From the NCBI RefSeq assembly GCF_900129485.1, contig NZ_FQVW01000001.1, forward strand, positions 413,708-477,707: a stretch of 64,000 nucleotides of DNA, given 5' to 3'. Positions 9,841 through 19,593 of the stretch are shown in pieces (position 1 is the stretch's first letter; each line of letters begins with the position of its first letter). This DNA comes from Ornithinibacillus halophilus (GTDB lineage: Bacteria; Bacillota; Bacilli; Bacillales; Amphibacillaceae). Position numbers and translations under genes: made by a program. The notes below the pieces were generated by a model that was not told the DNA's origin, did not search any database, and saw only the letters and a list, made by a program, of their open reading frames with translations.

Positions 9841-9918
9841 GAGGCTGTCCTAGAAGACTCATACTCCTTCTTCTACAGAATAAAGTAGAAACAGAGCACT
9901 TCAGTTTTGGACAGCCTC
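9841..9918. repeat. inverted-repeat element between yqhY and nusB
   Basis: Perfect 10-bp arms, GAGGCTGTCC (9841-9850) and GGACAGCCTC (9909-9918), enclose 58 bp with a smaller inner pair (CTTCTAC with GTAGAA). It could be an extended RNA hairpin at the end of the yqhY transcript or a small mobile remnant. No U tract follows on the minus strand. Confidence 0.5.
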
Positions 9919-9979
9919 ATCAAGTTGTATAACCTAGAAGAAATGTTATCAATCGTTCTAGTTTATTTTTCAATATTTT

Positions 9980-10375
9980 TTATTCAGTTTCTTCCTCTTC
10001 TTCATCCTTATCCATTTGGATACCTACAACATGTACATTTATTTCTGCGATATCAAGTGCAGTCATATTTTTCAATGTCTGTCTAATGTTCGTTTGTAGC
10101 TGTTGAGCAACTTTTGGAATTGAAACACCAAAGTTCAGAACAACATATAAGTCAATTGAAATACCATTTTCAGTTAATTCAACTTTTACACCTTTACTAT
10201 GCGATTTTTTTCCAAATCGTTCCACAACTCCAGTTGCGAAGTTTCCTCTCATTGAAGAAATACCTTCAACCTCAGATGCAGCAATTCCAGTAATGACTTC
10301 AATTACTTCAGGTGCAATTTCTACTTTGCCTAAACCAGTATCATCACTTACGTTTACTAATGGTTGTTCAGCCAT
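9980..10375 (-). CDS. yqhY: Asp23/Gls24 family protein YqhY
   Basis: DUF322 protein of about 131 aa. In B. subtilis YqhY is encoded with accBC and its loss selects for mutations that lower acetyl-CoA carboxylase activity, so a link to fatty acid supply is likely. The core GKVEIAPEVIEVITGIAA and the conserved hydrophobic strands are present, followed by an acidic tail (DKDEEEEETE). The start at 10375 has AGAGGAG about 8 nt upstream; the frame remains open further 5'. It follows accC closely. Confidence 0.92.
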   Translation of the reverse strand: MAEQPLVNVSDDTGLGKVEIAPEVIEVITGIAASEVEGISSMRGNFATGVVERFGKKSHSKGVKVELTENGISIDLYVVLNFGVSIPKVAQQLQTNIRQTLKNMTALDIAEINVHVVGIQMDKDEEEEETE

Positions 10376-10397
10376 TATCTCACTCCTCTTCTTATTG

Positions 10398-11759
10398 TTA
10401 TGATTCCTTATCGGAGACAATTGGATTTTCTTCTAAGAAATTCGTATTAAAATCCCCTTTTACGAAAACATCATGCTCCATGATTAGTTTGTGGAATGGG
10501 ATTGTCGTATGCACACCATCCACAATAAATTCATCCAATGCTCGCTTCATTCGCGTAATTGCCTCTTCACGAGTCGCACCATAGGTGATTAATTTAGCAA
10601 TCATGGAATCATAATATGGTGGTATATTATAACTAGGATATGCAGCAGAATCAATCCTTACCCCTAAACCACCAGGTGGTAGATACATATCTATTTTACC
10701 AGGTGATGGCATAAAATTCTTAAATGGATTCTCCGCATTTATACGACATTCGATTGACCAACCTTCAAAAGTGATCTCATCTTGAGTAAAAGAGAGCTTT
10801 TCATTGTTTGCTATTTTAATTTGTTCCTTAATTAAATCTACTCCCGTTACCATCTCTGTTACAGGATGTTCTACTTGAATTCGTGTATTCATTTCCATGA
10901 AATAAAATTGTTGACTACTGCGATCAAAAATAAATTCAATTGTACCAGCACCTTCGTAATCAACAGCAAGTGCAGCTTTTACAGCAGCCGTTCCCATTTC
11001 TTCTCTAATTTCTGGTGTAATAGCTGGAGAAGGTGTTTCCTCAATAAGCTTTTGTAGTCTGCGTTGAATCGTACAGTCTCTTTCTCCTAAATGTACGACA
11101 TTTCCATGCTTGTCTGCTAATACTTGGATTTCTACATGGCGGAAGTCCTCAATGAACTTTTCTAAGTATACACCTGGATTACCAAAGGCAGTTTCTGCTT
11201 CTTTTTGTGTAATTCGTATTCCTTTAATTAAATCCTCTTCAGTTCTTGCCACACGGATTCCTTTACCTCCACCACCTGCAGTAGCTTTAATAATAACAGG
11301 ATATCCAATTTCTTTTGCAATATTAATTGCTTCTTCTTCACTCTCAATAATACCTTCTGAACCAGGAACAATTGGAACATTAGCTTGTTTCATTGTTTCT
11401 CTAGCTACGTCTTTAATTCCCATCTTCTGAATCGCTTCAGCAGATGGGCCGATAAACTCTATATTACACGCATTACAAATCTCAGCGAAATCTGCATTTT
11501 CTGCTAGAAAACCATATCCAGGATGAATCGCGTCCACTTCTGTTAACGTAGCAACGCTCATTATATTAGTAAAGTTAAGATAACTATCTTTACTCAATGT
11601 TGGACCAATGCAATATGCTTCATCTGCTAATTGGACATGTAATGATTCTTTATCTGCTTCAGAGTACACTGCAACTGTTTCAATTCCCAACTCTTTACAA
11701 GCTCTAATAATGCGTACTGCAATTTCTCCTCTGTTAGCTATTAAAAGTTTTTTTATCAT
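10398..11759 (-). CDS. accC: AccC, biotin carboxylase
   Basis: ATP-grasp subunit of acetyl-CoA carboxylase that carboxylates biotin on AccB. The N-terminal biotin carboxylase domain begins [18 protein letters not shown]. The glycine-rich ATP loop is [10 protein letters not shown] and the catalytic region is [15 protein letters not shown]. The length, 453 aa, is standard. accB lies 14 nt upstream on the same strand, so the pair is an operon, with yqhY as the likely third gene. Confidence 0.98.
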   Translation of the reverse strand: MIKKLLIANRGEIAVRIIRACKELGIETVAVYSEADKESLHVQLADEAYCIGPTLSKDSYLNFTNIMSVATLTEVDAIHPGYGFLAENADFAEICNACNIEFIGPSAEAIQKMGIKDVARETMKQANVPIVPGSEGIIESEEEAINIAKEIGYPVIIKATAGGGGKGIRVARTEEDLIKGIRITQKEAETAFGNPGVYLEKFIEDFRHVEIQVLADKHGNVVHLGERDCTIQRRLQKLIEETPSPAITPEIREEMGTAAVKAALAVDYEGAGTIEFIFDRSSQQFYFMEMNTRIQVEHPVTEMVTGVDLIKEQIKIANNEKLSFTQDEITFEGWSIECRINAENPFKNFMPSPGKIDMYLPPGGLGVRIDSAAYPSYNIPPYYDSMIAKLITYGATREEAITRMKRALDEFIVDGVHTTIPFHKLIMEHDVFVKGDFNTNFLEENPIVSDKES

Positions 11760-11773
11760 ACACGCTCGTCCCC

Positions 11774-12283
11774 TTATTTGGTCTTCACTCGGAATAATGG
11801 TTGACCGTACTCAACCAACTCTCCGTTCTCGACTAACACTTCCGTTATCTCACCTTTTGTTTCTGCTTCAATTTCATTAAATAGTTTCATTGCTTCTACA
11901 ATACAAACAATAGTCTCATTATTTACCTTTGAGCCTACTTCTACATACGGATCACTTTCTGGGTTAGGGGCACGATAAAATGTTCCAACCATTGGTGACG
12001 TAATCTCATAATCATAAGTTTTAGATTCTTCTTCTGGTTTATTTTCAACTTCTTTAGTAGGTGCTGTATCCTGTTCTGTTACGTTATTACTGCTTTCTAC
12101 TTTTACTGTCTCTTCAGTGTTGACTTCAACAGGTTGCTTTACTGTCACTGGTTGATGGACCTCTTTAGTTTCTAGTGATTTTTTCATAGATACAGTTGTG
12201 CCATTCGTTTCATAAGTGAATTCGTTAATAGAAGATTCATCTATTAATTTTATTAGTTCTCGTATTTCTTGTACTTTTAACAT
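11774..12283 (-). CDS. accB: AccB, biotin carboxyl carrier protein
   Basis: Carries biotin between the carboxylase and transcarboxylase sites of acetyl-CoA carboxylase. It has an N-terminal domain, a flexible linker rich in Thr/Val/Glu (about residues 40-95) and a C-terminal biotinyl domain. The biotinylated lysine is in [20 protein letters not shown] marks the start of the biotinyl fold. The length is 169 aa, and the spacing to accC is 14 nt. Confidence 0.97.
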   Translation of the reverse strand: MLKVQEIRELIKLIDESSINEFTYETNGTTVSMKKSLETKEVHQPVTVKQPVEVNTEETVKVESSNNVTEQDTAPTKEVENKPEEESKTYDYEITSPMVGTFYRAPNPESDPYVEVGSKVNNETIVCIVEAMKLFNEIEAETKGEITEVLVENGELVEYGQPLFRVKTK

Positions 12284-12461
12284 TTTTCTTGCACCCCTTC
12301 ATTAAAAAATTATTATTAGGTACTAATAACTCCTCTTAATATTTTACGATAAAAAGGATAGAAACATCAACATATAAATTTAACAACCTTTAAAAACTTA
12401 AGCGATTTCACGCCTTAATTATAGCAATAATTAGACAATAACGCGAATATTAACATGCTAA

Positions 12462-12490
12462 AGGGGCTGTTCCTTTATGGCCCAGCCCCT
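12462..12490. terminator. GC-rich hairpin after spoIIIAH
   Basis: AGGGGCTG pairs with CAGCCCCT around a short loop. The T-rich side lies on the plus strand, not on the downstream side for the minus-strand spoIIIA operon. It is therefore a weak terminator or a transcript-stabilising hairpin. Confidence 0.4.
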
Positions 12491-12507
12491 CTTTATTTAT
12501 ATTTAAA

Positions 12508-13080
12508 TTAACTTTCAGTTGTTGTCGGTTGGAAGTTTACATCAACTGTAACTTCACCAAATTCATCATAAACCATTTGCATGATGTTCACAGTTTCAGT
12601 TCTAGAAAGTTCATCGACTTTCACATGAACATGTACCACTTCTCCATCATTTCTAACTAATACATCTTGATATTCATTTGATGCCAGAATCGATTCTTCT
12701 AAAATAGTTTCCTTTGTTTCTATTTGTTCAATAACATCAATCTCACTTAATGCATTTTTCTTTTCTTCTGCTGTTGCGGAACTAGATTCAATGATTTCTT
12801 CTAAACGAGACTTCTTTGCACTTCTTTCATCTTGTAAATCCATACGAATTGTAGTAAATAGTTCATCTCTACCTAAATTACTGACATCATCAACACTTGC
12901 ATCTCCATCTACATCAGTATCAGTAGTATTAGAACTTACATGTTCCGTATCTGAATCATTCGCTTCTTCACCAGAGTTAATATATGCAACATCCTGTGGT
13001 TCCTGAGTCATATAATAAACACTCAATACAATCATCAAACTTAACATTGTTAATAGCCATACCGTTTGTTTCTTTAACAT
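12508..13080 (-). CDS. spoIIIAH: SpoIIIAH, mother-cell half of the SpoIIIA-SpoIIQ channel
   Basis: Single-pass membrane protein (TM about residues 8-24) whose extracytoplasmic domain resembles the YscJ/FliF ring-forming fold. It binds SpoIIQ from the forespore and so joins the two membranes. The region after the TM is acidic and Ser/Thr-rich (about 30-70) and is followed by the conserved C-terminal fold. It is the last gene of the spoIIIA operon, 13 nt after spoIIIAG. Confidence 0.95.
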   Translation of the reverse strand: MLKKQTVWLLTMLSLMIVLSVYYMTQEPQDVAYINSGEEANDSDTEHVSSNTTDTDVDGDASVDDVSNLGRDELFTTIRMDLQDERSAKKSRLEEIIESSSATAEEKKNALSEIDVIEQIETKETILEESILASNEYQDVLVRNDGEVVHVHVKVDELSRTETVNIMQMVYDEFGEVTVDVNFQPTTTES

Positions 13081-13093
13081 TCTAACATCCTCC

Positions 13094-13723
13094 TTAATTT
13101 TTAGGCATTACAGAAACTTTATGTGTTGGAACATCTAGCACTCTCGAAATCGCCTCAACAACCCATTTCTTTACTGAAGCGTGATCAACTCCTTTAGCTA
13201 CTACTAAAACCCCCCTCACTTCTGGTCGCTTTGTTTGAACTAATAATGGTGTTTCACCATCGCCCTGTCTAACTGTTACGGTTTGCGTTTCCTCTGTGTT
13301 ATCTTCAATTTGTCTAGTTCCACCATTTCTATCATTTTCATCTGTGTATTGCTGTCCAATAATTAAGTTCTGTTCATAGACTTTTACACTTGTAGAATCT
13401 AGATTCACCATAACATCTACTTCAGAAACTCCATTTATCTTTTCTAGCATCGTTTTTAAATCTTGTTGATAGCTTTCTTCCAGCTCCCCCACATCTGATG
13501 TACTTTTTGTATCATTAGTACTTGTCTGATTTGCAGTATTTTCAAGTTGCATTTGTTCTGGCGTCTTTTCTGACTCTCCTTGGGACGAGGAAGTAAACAC
13601 ATTTCCAACAATTAGTAATAATAAAGCAACTAACCCTATGACGATTAAATACGATAATTTTTTGGATGGAATTTTACTTACTGTATCGTTAGATTGAAAG
13701 AACCTTTGTAGTTTTTTTATCAA
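13094..13723 (-). CDS. spoIIIAG: SpoIIIAG, feeding-tube ring protein
   Basis: Membrane-anchored ring-forming component of the mother cell-forespore channel. One TM segment (about residues 20-40) precedes a domain related to secretion-system ring modules. The start is a TTG at 13723 whose last bases form the TGA stop of spoIIIAF (TTGA overlap), behind GGAGG; this fits coupled translation. The length is about 209 aa. Confidence 0.95.
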   Translation of the reverse strand: MIKKLQRFFQSNDTVSKIPSKKLSYLIVIGLVALLLLIVGNVFTSSSQGESEKTPEQMQLENTANQTSTNDTKSTSDVGELEESYQQDLKTMLEKINGVSEVDVMVNLDSTSVKVYEQNLIIGQQYTDENDRNGGTRQIEDNTEETQTVTVRQGDGETPLLVQTKRPEVRGVLVVAKGVDHASVKKWVVEAISRVLDVPTHKVSVMPKN

Positions 13724-14340
13724 GATGCCCCTCCCTCCCATAAAATAGATAATTTCTTATCATGAAGATCCCAAATCTCTTGTAAAAATTCCTTTATTGA
13801 TTCGGAATCTACATCCGAGTTATTCGCAAGTGGATCTTCTGTGTTAATTACTACATCATCAACAGCTTGTATTGTTCCCTCCCCTTCTTCAGATTCTCGA
13901 ATGGTTACAATGACTTCCTCCAAATTTTCAAAATCAAAGGCTTGTTCGATTTTAAAGCTAAAATTAATTGCTGTGATTTCTACTTTATGCTCCTCTTTTA
14001 AAGGAGTATTTGCTATATCTTTTAGTTGGACAGCCATCTGTTCTAAAATATATGCATTCTGTGATGATTCTATTTCACTTTTTTGCATTTCAACTAAATT
14101 TTCTATATTTTTTGTATCATTAGTAGCAAAAATTTCATTAAAAGATCGGTCTAAAGTCTGTTCAATATTAAAATCAAATAAATAAAAGAATGGTTTTAAG
14201 AAAATTAGAATTAAGACTAATCCCACTACAAATTTAATGTATTTTTTCATAGAATTAGCCGGAACTAATAAATCAATAATTGTCGCTAGAATTATAAAAA
14301 TAATAATTTGGGTAACCCATTGTACAAGTAATTCCACCAT
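13720..14340 (-). CDS. spoIIIAF: SpoIIIAF
   Basis: Component of the SpoIIIA complex with two N-terminal TM segments (about residues 5-25 and 32-52) and a ring-like C-terminal domain. The start at ATG 14340 follows AGGGTG; a GTG six bases upstream is possible. It overlaps spoIIIAG by 4 nt and follows spoIIIAE by 7 nt. Confidence 0.94.
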   Translation of the reverse strand: MVELLVQWVTQIIIFIILATIIDLLVPANSMKKYIKFVVGLVLILIFLKPFFYLFDFNIEQTLDRSFNEIFATNDTKNIENLVEMQKSEIESSQNAYILEQMAVQLKDIANTPLKEEHKVEITAINFSFKIEQAFDFENLEEVIVTIRESEEGEGTIQAVDDVVINTEDPLANNSDVDSESIKEFLQEIWDLHDKKLSILWEGGAS

Positions 14341-14347
14341 TATCACC

Positions 14348-15529
14348 CTATCTGAGTAGCAGCGTTATATTACTAGCTGTAACAATAATGACAATAGCTA
14401 AAAAGAACATAAATGAAACAGCTAAAAGACACGCTAGCATATAAGCAATATATTTACTGATTGTATTTAAACTTGTAATAATTGGGCCGTCCCCAATAGG
14501 TTGTAAGATTGCAGCTGCAAGTTTGTAGATCAAAGCAATCGCAAAGATTTTTAATGCTGGAAATAAGGCAATGAATAACACAATGGCAACACCGACAATC
14601 CCAACCGCATTTTTTAATAATAAGGAGGCACTTAGAACGGTATCTGTAGCATCTGTTATTGTCCTCCCGACGACTGGAATAAAGTTTCCTGTAATGAACT
14701 TAGTAGTCTTCATAGCAACTCCGTCTTGAACAGCACTAGCTGCTCCTTGTACAGACATGACTCCTAGAAAAATTGTTAGAAATATTCCCAGTGCTCCCAT
14801 GCCAACTGATCGAAATAAATCAGCGAGCTGTGTTGCCTTATAATTTTCACTTAAACTACTTACAATCAATAGTAGTGCTGAAAGAAATAATAAGGGTAAA
14901 ATAAACTTTGATACTAATACACCACTTAAATTAATTAAAAAGATAACAAAAGGACTAAAAAAAGAAACTGTTATAATATTTCCAAACGTAGCCATTATTC
15001 CTAAGACAAGAGGAATTAAAGCGATCATAAAACTACTCATCATGTTAATGGCTTCCGTTGTATAGGAAACAGCTAAATAAAAGCTGTTTAATGCAATAAA
15101 TATTAAAACAATATAAACAACAAAGTAGGCAATTTTACTAACTGTACTGTTTTCAAAGGCTGATTGCATCGTCTGTAAAAATACAGATAATAAGGTTAAC
15201 AACAGTAACAAACCAAGTAATTTGCCATTCATGATAATCTCATGGAACAAGAACTTAACAGCACCTAATAATGTGTTCTTTATAGAAAACGAATCTTGAT
15301 TTTTCACAAACTCAACGATGCTTGTCCTTTCTAAATCCGGAATATAGCCACCATAGTCATTTACTAGGCTGTTCCAGAAGTGCTGCATACCATCAAAAGA
15401 TATTTCTTCCATCACTTTTTCATCAAAAGCTTTTATAGGTTCCTGGACTTTCTCTTCTGCAGTAATTGTCACTTGGAAAATGATGAGAAAGCTAACAGCA
15501 AGAAGGATAATTCGATTAAATTGTTTCAT
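14348..15529 (-). CDS. spoIIIAE: SpoIIIAE, polytopic membrane component
   Basis: Largest membrane protein of the spoIIIA operon, about 393 aa. It has an N-terminal signal-like segment (KQFNRIILLAVSFLIIF) and several TM helices from about residue 95 onward. The ATG at 15529 is chosen because the Shine-Dalgarno AGAAGGGAG lies just upstream, inside the longer in-frame extension. It is thought to help form the channel's membrane pore. Confidence 0.95.
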   Translation of the reverse strand: MKQFNRIILLAVSFLIIFQVTITAEEKVQEPIKAFDEKVMEEISFDGMQHFWNSLVNDYGGYIPDLERTSIVEFVKNQDSFSIKNTLLGAVKFLFHEIIMNGKLLGLLLLLTLLSVFLQTMQSAFENSTVSKIAYFVVYIVLIFIALNSFYLAVSYTTEAINMMSSFMIALIPLVLGIMATFGNIITVSFFSPFVIFLINLSGVLVSKFILPLLFLSALLLIVSSLSENYKATQLADLFRSVGMGALGIFLTIFLGVMSVQGAASAVQDGVAMKTTKFITGNFIPVVGRTITDATDTVLSASLLLKNAVGIVGVAIVLFIALFPALKIFAIALIYKLAAAILQPIGDGPIITSLNTISKYIAYMLACLLAVSFMFFLAIVIIVTASNITLLLR

Positions 15530-15583
15530 ATATTCCAATAGCTCCCTTCTGCTATTTCTCTTCAAAATATATTCTGTAGTGTA

Positions 15584-15976
15584 TTAGGTCGAGGGTAAAA
15601 AATTAAAAATGGTTTCAATTACTGCTGTGATAATAGGAAGAGCTAAAAGTAAAATGAAAATCTTTCCAGCTAATTCAATTTTTGAAGCCACTGCTCCAAG
15701 TCCTGCATCCTTAGTGATGTTGGCTCCTAATTCTGTTATATAGGCAATACCGATGATTTTTAGAATCGTATCAATATACATTCCGTCAATGGAAGCTTTT
15801 TGACCTAAAGATTCAATCATTTGAATAATAGAACCAATTTGGTTAATAACCACAATAAAAATGGTGATTCCAGTTATTAAAACTATAAGAAAGGCAAAGG
15901 GACCTTTTAAATCCTTTAAAATAATATATAGGATGCTAGCGATGATTCCGATAATAACAATTTGAATAATATCCAT
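15584..15976 (-). CDS. spoIIIAD: SpoIIIAD
   Basis: Small polytopic membrane protein of 130 aa with hydrophobic segments spanning most of its length (about 3-20, 27-48, 65-85 and 103-122). It belongs to the family paired with SpoIIIAC in the channel complex. It follows spoIIIAC by 6 nt. Confidence 0.94.
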   Translation of the reverse strand: MDIIQIVIIGIIASILYIILKDLKGPFAFLIVLITGITIFIVVINQIGSIIQMIESLGQKASIDGMYIDTILKIIGIAYITELGANITKDAGLGAVASKIELAGKIFILLLALPIITAVIETIFNFLPST

Positions 15977-15982
15977 ATACCA

Positions 15983-16189
15983 TTACCCTTGAAAAAGGAA
16001 GACAGACCTTATTTGTTGAAACAAATCAGATAGGCCATTAACGACAATAACTAGTACGATAATGAAACCTACTAATGTTGCAAATTGTGCATATTCTTCT
16101 TTATCCATTTGTTTAAGAATGGTATGAATAAGTGCTACAATTATTCCTATTCCTGCTATTTGAAATAAAATCGATGCATCCGTAAGCAT
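15983..16189 (-). CDS. spoIIIAC: SpoIIIAC
   Basis: Membrane protein of 68 aa with two hydrophobic helices (about 7-25 and 37-58). The length and position between spoIIIAB and spoIIIAD are diagnostic. It is a member of the mother-cell channel complex made under sigma E. Confidence 0.94.
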   Translation of the reverse strand: MLTDASILFQIAGIGIIVALIHTILKQMDKEEYAQFATLVGFIIVLVIVVNGLSDLFQQIRSVFLFQG

Positions 16190-16207
16190 ATGTATGCCCC
16201 TTTCCTT

Positions 16208-16720
16208 TTAAATAAGCAGTAGCACGATAAATATGCCACATAAAAATCCCAATGTTTTAGCCATATTACTATATTTATAATGATTATCAATCGCTTCTTG
16301 GAGTTCTCTTTCTAAGTGATGTAAGGTTAATTGAATATGTTTTTGTTGTTGGGTAAAGTCATGTTGACCGAGGGTTTGTCCGAATTGAATCAATATCTCT
16401 TTTTCCGTTTGGTTAAGACTAGATTTGGAAATATATGAATCAACACTGTTCTTCCAGATTGATCCAAAGTCATTATTATTCGTCGTCATTTCTTCAGCAA
16501 GTTGTAAAAAGAACGATTTTGTCGGGTCTGGTATTTGGTTTGAGATTGTAAGAAATGCATCTCGTAATGGGAGTTGACTATAAAGGATTTCAGCCTCCAA
16601 TATTTGTAGGGCATTTTTTAATTGCCTAATTTGTTTTGGACGACGTGTCAGTGACTGACTCCACTCAAACCCTACCCAAGTTGTTGTTAAAATAAAAAGA
16701 ATGGCTCCTATCCATTTCAT
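16208..16720 (-). CDS. spoIIIAB: SpoIIIAB
   Basis: Membrane protein of 170 aa with an N-terminal TM (about 2-18), a helical soluble middle and a C-terminal TM (about 152-170). It is related to secretion-system platform proteins and overlaps spoIIIAA by 4 nt, so translation is probably coupled. Confidence 0.95.
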   Translation of the reverse strand: MKWIGAILFILTTTWVGFEWSQSLTRRPKQIRQLKNALQILEAEILYSQLPLRDAFLTISNQIPDPTKSFFLQLAEEMTTNNNDFGSIWKNSVDSYISKSSLNQTEKEILIQFGQTLGQHDFTQQQKHIQLTLHHLERELQEAIDNHYKYSNMAKTLGFLCGIFIVLLLI

Positions 16721-17643
16721 TTGGCAAACATCCTCGTTCTATGAAAGATATTTTCTTCCTTTTCATTCAGTATTTTCTCAATTTTTCCTGGTGATTTATC
16801 ATTTTTGAGAATTACTATCCGTTTAAATATGTTTTGCGATAGTAGCTGTTGTAAAGATGGTCTCTTTTTAAGTTCCTCTAATGACTGACCATGAATTGTA
16901 CAAAACACAATAACTCCTGCATTTATTGCTTCTAATAATGCTTGTACATCCTGTGCACTTCCAATTTCATCGACTACCATTATGTCAGGTGACATGGAGC
17001 GAATCATCATCATCATACCTTCTGCTTTGGGACAAGCATCCAATACATCTGTTCGTTTACCTAAATCATGCTGCGGAACACCTTTTAAACAAGCACCAAT
17101 CTCTGATCGTTCATCAACTACTCCAACTTTTTTAGGTTCAATTCCTTTCCAACCGGAAGAAATAATTCTTGTACAATCACGGATTAAAGTCGTTTTACCA
17201 GTTTGTGGCGCACCAACAAACAATGTATTCAAATATTGTTTATCATATAAATATGGAATTATTGGTATAGCTGCCCCAATTTTTTGTTTAGCTATTCTTA
17301 TATTTAAAAAGGATATGTGTTGAATCGCTTTAACCGAGCCTTTTCTCGTATTTACTTTACCTGCTAGTCCAACTCGATGTCCTCCTTCTATAGTTATATA
17401 ACCTTCTCGGAGTTCATCTTCTAATCGGTATAATGAAAATTCACTTAATTGATTTATGATGAACATCGCTTCTTTTGAGGTCGGCAATAATTGTTCAACC
17501 CATTCAATTTGATTGTCGAATATTAACTCAATTGGCTTTGAAATTCTAATCCGAATCTCTTGCAGCTTGTCCCATCTATTTAATATCGAAGATTGGATAA
17601 TATTACTCATTCTTCCTGGAAACAATCTCAATATTTCCTGCAT
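16717..17643 (-). CDS. spoIIIAA: SpoIIIAA, channel ATPase
   Basis: Secretion-type ATPase that energises the SpoIIIA-SpoIIQ channel. The Walker A motif is VGAPQTGKTTLIRD (about residues 145-158). The Walker B region is DIMVVDEIGS, followed by an Asn-rich sensor region. The length, 308 aa, is normal. It is the first gene of the eight-gene spoIIIA operon and lies behind a good sigma-E promoter. Confidence 0.97.
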   Translation of the reverse strand: MQEILRLFPGRMSNIIQSSILNRWDKLQEIRIRISKPIELIFDNQIEWVEQLLPTSKEAMFIINQLSEFSLYRLEDELREGYITIEGGHRVGLAGKVNTRKGSVKAIQHISFLNIRIAKQKIGAAIPIIPYLYDKQYLNTLFVGAPQTGKTTLIRDCTRIISSGWKGIEPKKVGVVDERSEIGACLKGVPQHDLGKRTDVLDACPKAEGMMMMIRSMSPDIMVVDEIGSAQDVQALLEAINAGVIVFCTIHGQSLEELKKRPSLQQLLSQNIFKRIVILKNDKSPGKIEKILNEKEENIFHRTRMFAK

Positions 17644-17682
17644 TTATGAGCCCCCACCTCTCTAGAAGTAGCTTTATAGTAA

Positions 17683-17711
17683 AATGTATGTTTATCAACA
17701 TAATTTATGAC
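17683..17711 (-). promoter_or_regulatory. sigma-E promoter of the spoIIIA operon
   Basis: On the minus strand TCATAAA (17710-17704) is followed after 13 nt by CATACATT (17690-17683). This matches the sigma-E -10 consensus CATACANT and a usual A/T-rich -35, 40 nt ahead of the spoIIIAA start. spoIIIA is sigma-E controlled in B. subtilis. Confidence 0.75.
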
Positions 17712-17756
17712 AACCTCCCATTACAAACTTTTCATATTAGCTTGTATTATTACAAG

Positions 17757-17816
17757 AAAAAAACCGAACCCATCATCGAATCAATAAATTGAATTCGAAT
17801 TAGAGTTCGGTTTTTT
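17757..17816 (-). terminator. terminator after efp
   Basis: Arms AAAAACCGAAC and GTTCGGTTTTT surround an AT-rich loop. On the minus strand the hairpin ends in a U tract after the efp stop. It is bidirectional in form. Confidence 0.75.
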
Positions 17817-17852
17817 ACAAGACAATAATATCTTTACTTTTATATAGCTCTA

Positions 17853-18413
17853 TTAATTAGCTCGAGAAACATATTTTCCATCAGATGTATTGATTACTAA
17901 CATATCACCTTGGTTAACGAAGAATGGTACTTGCACAACAAGTCCAGTATCTAGTGTTGCTGGTTTAGAACCACCACTTGCAGTATCTCCTTTAATACCA
18001 GGCTCAGTTTCTACTACCTCTAGTTCAACTGTATTCGGAAGGTCAACACCAAGGATTTCTCCTTCGTACGTAATAATAGAAACTTCCATATTTTCTTTAA
18101 TAAATTTCAGCTCATATTCAATTTGGCTACTAGGGATTTCAATTTGCTCATACGAATTCGTATCCATAAATGCATGTGAATCACCTGAAGCATACAGATA
18201 TTGCATTTTTTTATGTTCAATATGAGCCTTACTAACTTTTTCTCCGCCACGGAACGTTTTTTCAGAAATATTTCCATTTCTTAGGTTTCTTAATTTTGAA
18301 CGGACAAATGCTGCACCTTTCCCTGGTTTTACGTGTTGGAATTCGATTACCTGCCATATATCATTGTCTACTTGTATCGTTAATCCTGTTTTAAAATCAT
18401 TTACTGAAATCAT
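17853..18413 (-). CDS. efp: EF-P, translation elongation factor P
   Basis: tRNA-shaped factor that relieves ribosome stalling at polyproline. The loop with the modifiable lysine is [10 protein letters not shown] (about residues 29-38). It consists of three beta-barrel domains in 186 aa. It lies 41 nt after the peptidase gene papA, a very common pair in Bacillales, and ends the run before the spoIIIA promoter. Confidence 0.98.
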   Translation of the reverse strand: MISVNDFKTGLTIQVDNDIWQVIEFQHVKPGKGAAFVRSKLRNLRNGNISEKTFRGGEKVSKAHIEHKKMQYLYASGDSHAFMDTNSYEQIEIPSSQIEYELKFIKENMEVSIITYEGEILGVDLPNTVELEVVETEPGIKGDTASGGSKPATLDTGLVVQVPFFVNQGDMLVINTSDGKYVSRAN

Positions 18414-18454
18414 CTTACTACCTCCTGTTTCATAACACTATGCTTTTATTATGC

Positions 18455-19516
18455 TTATAATTGAATTAAGTCTTTCGGTGATTTTGTCAAGCGTTCATTA
18501 CCGTCTTCAGTAATGACAATATCATCTTCAATTCTACAACCACCAACGTTTGGAATATAAATTCCAGGTTCAACAGTTACAACCATTCCTGGTTTTAGAG
18601 TAGCGCTACTTCTAAATGATAATCCAGGTCCTTCATGAACTTCCATTCCTAATCCATGTCCTGTAGAATGTCCGAAATACTCCCCGTAACCTTTGGATTT
18701 AATATAATCTCTTGTAAGGTCATCTGCTTCTTTTCCAGTCATTCCTGGTTTAATTCCCTCAACCCCTAAAAGCTGAGCTTCTAATACCGTATTGTAAATA
18801 TCTTTTAATTCATCACTAATTTCACCAACAGCAAACGTACGCGTGATATCGGAACAATACCCATTATATAATGCGCCATAATCTAACGTAACTAATTCCC
18901 CAGATTGTATCTCCTTCTCAGAAGCTACACCATGAGGCATCGCTGAACGATTACCAGATGCAACAATAATATCGAAGCTAGAAGATGTAGCCCCTTGTTT
19001 ACGCATAAAGAATTCAAGTTCATTTGAAACATCGATTTCTTTAACTCCAGGCTTAATGTAATTTTGAATATGATAAAAAGCATCATCTGCAATTTTGGCA
19101 GCCTGTTTCATAATTTCAAGTTCGTCTGCTGATTTAATTAAACGGATATTTTCAACAATATCACTTACTGGAACTAATTCCACTTCTAATGATTTGTTGT
19201 ATTGTTCGAAAAGCGCATATGTAGTATGATTCTTCTCAAAACCTAGTCGTTTAACATTTAGACGTTTAAGTTGATCACGAATCTCTAAATCCATTAATTG
19301 TTTATGTTCGATAACCTCGAATCCTTTGGCTTGGTCTGTAGCTTGTTCAGTGTAACGAAAATCGGTTATAAAAAGCGATTCTTCCTTACTAACAATAGCA
19401 GCCCCAGCTGTCCCAGTAAATCCTGTAACGTACCTTCTGTTTATTGGACTTGTAATTAAAATTGCATCTAAATTATGTTCACCCAATGCTGTTCTAAGTT
19501 TATTAATTCTCTCCAT
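18455..19516 (-). CDS. papA: Xaa-Pro aminopeptidase PapA (YqhT)
   Basis: M24 metallopeptidase that removes N-terminal residues before proline. The N-terminal creatinase-like domain (1-125) is followed by the pita-bread domain. Metal ligands are seen in TLDYGALYNGYCSDITR, STGHGLGMEVHE and VEPGIYIPNVGGCRIEDD. The length is 353 aa. Its position beside efp matches B. subtilis. Confidence 0.95.
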   Translation of the reverse strand: MERINKLRTALGEHNLDAILITSPINRRYVTGFTGTAGAAIVSKEESLFITDFRYTEQATDQAKGFEVIEHKQLMDLEIRDQLKRLNVKRLGFEKNHTTYALFEQYNKSLEVELVPVSDIVENIRLIKSADELEIMKQAAKIADDAFYHIQNYIKPGVKEIDVSNELEFFMRKQGATSSSFDIIVASGNRSAMPHGVASEKEIQSGELVTLDYGALYNGYCSDITRTFAVGEISDELKDIYNTVLEAQLLGVEGIKPGMTGKEADDLTRDYIKSKGYGEYFGHSTGHGLGMEVHEGPGLSFRSSATLKPGMVVTVEPGIYIPNVGGCRIEDDIVITEDGNERLTKSPKDLIQL

Positions 19517-19593
19517 CTTCTCCCTTTCCCTTCTATATTTTTTTTGTAACGGTAAGTATTCTTAAATTCTGTAGAAATTTTCTACATTAGTGC

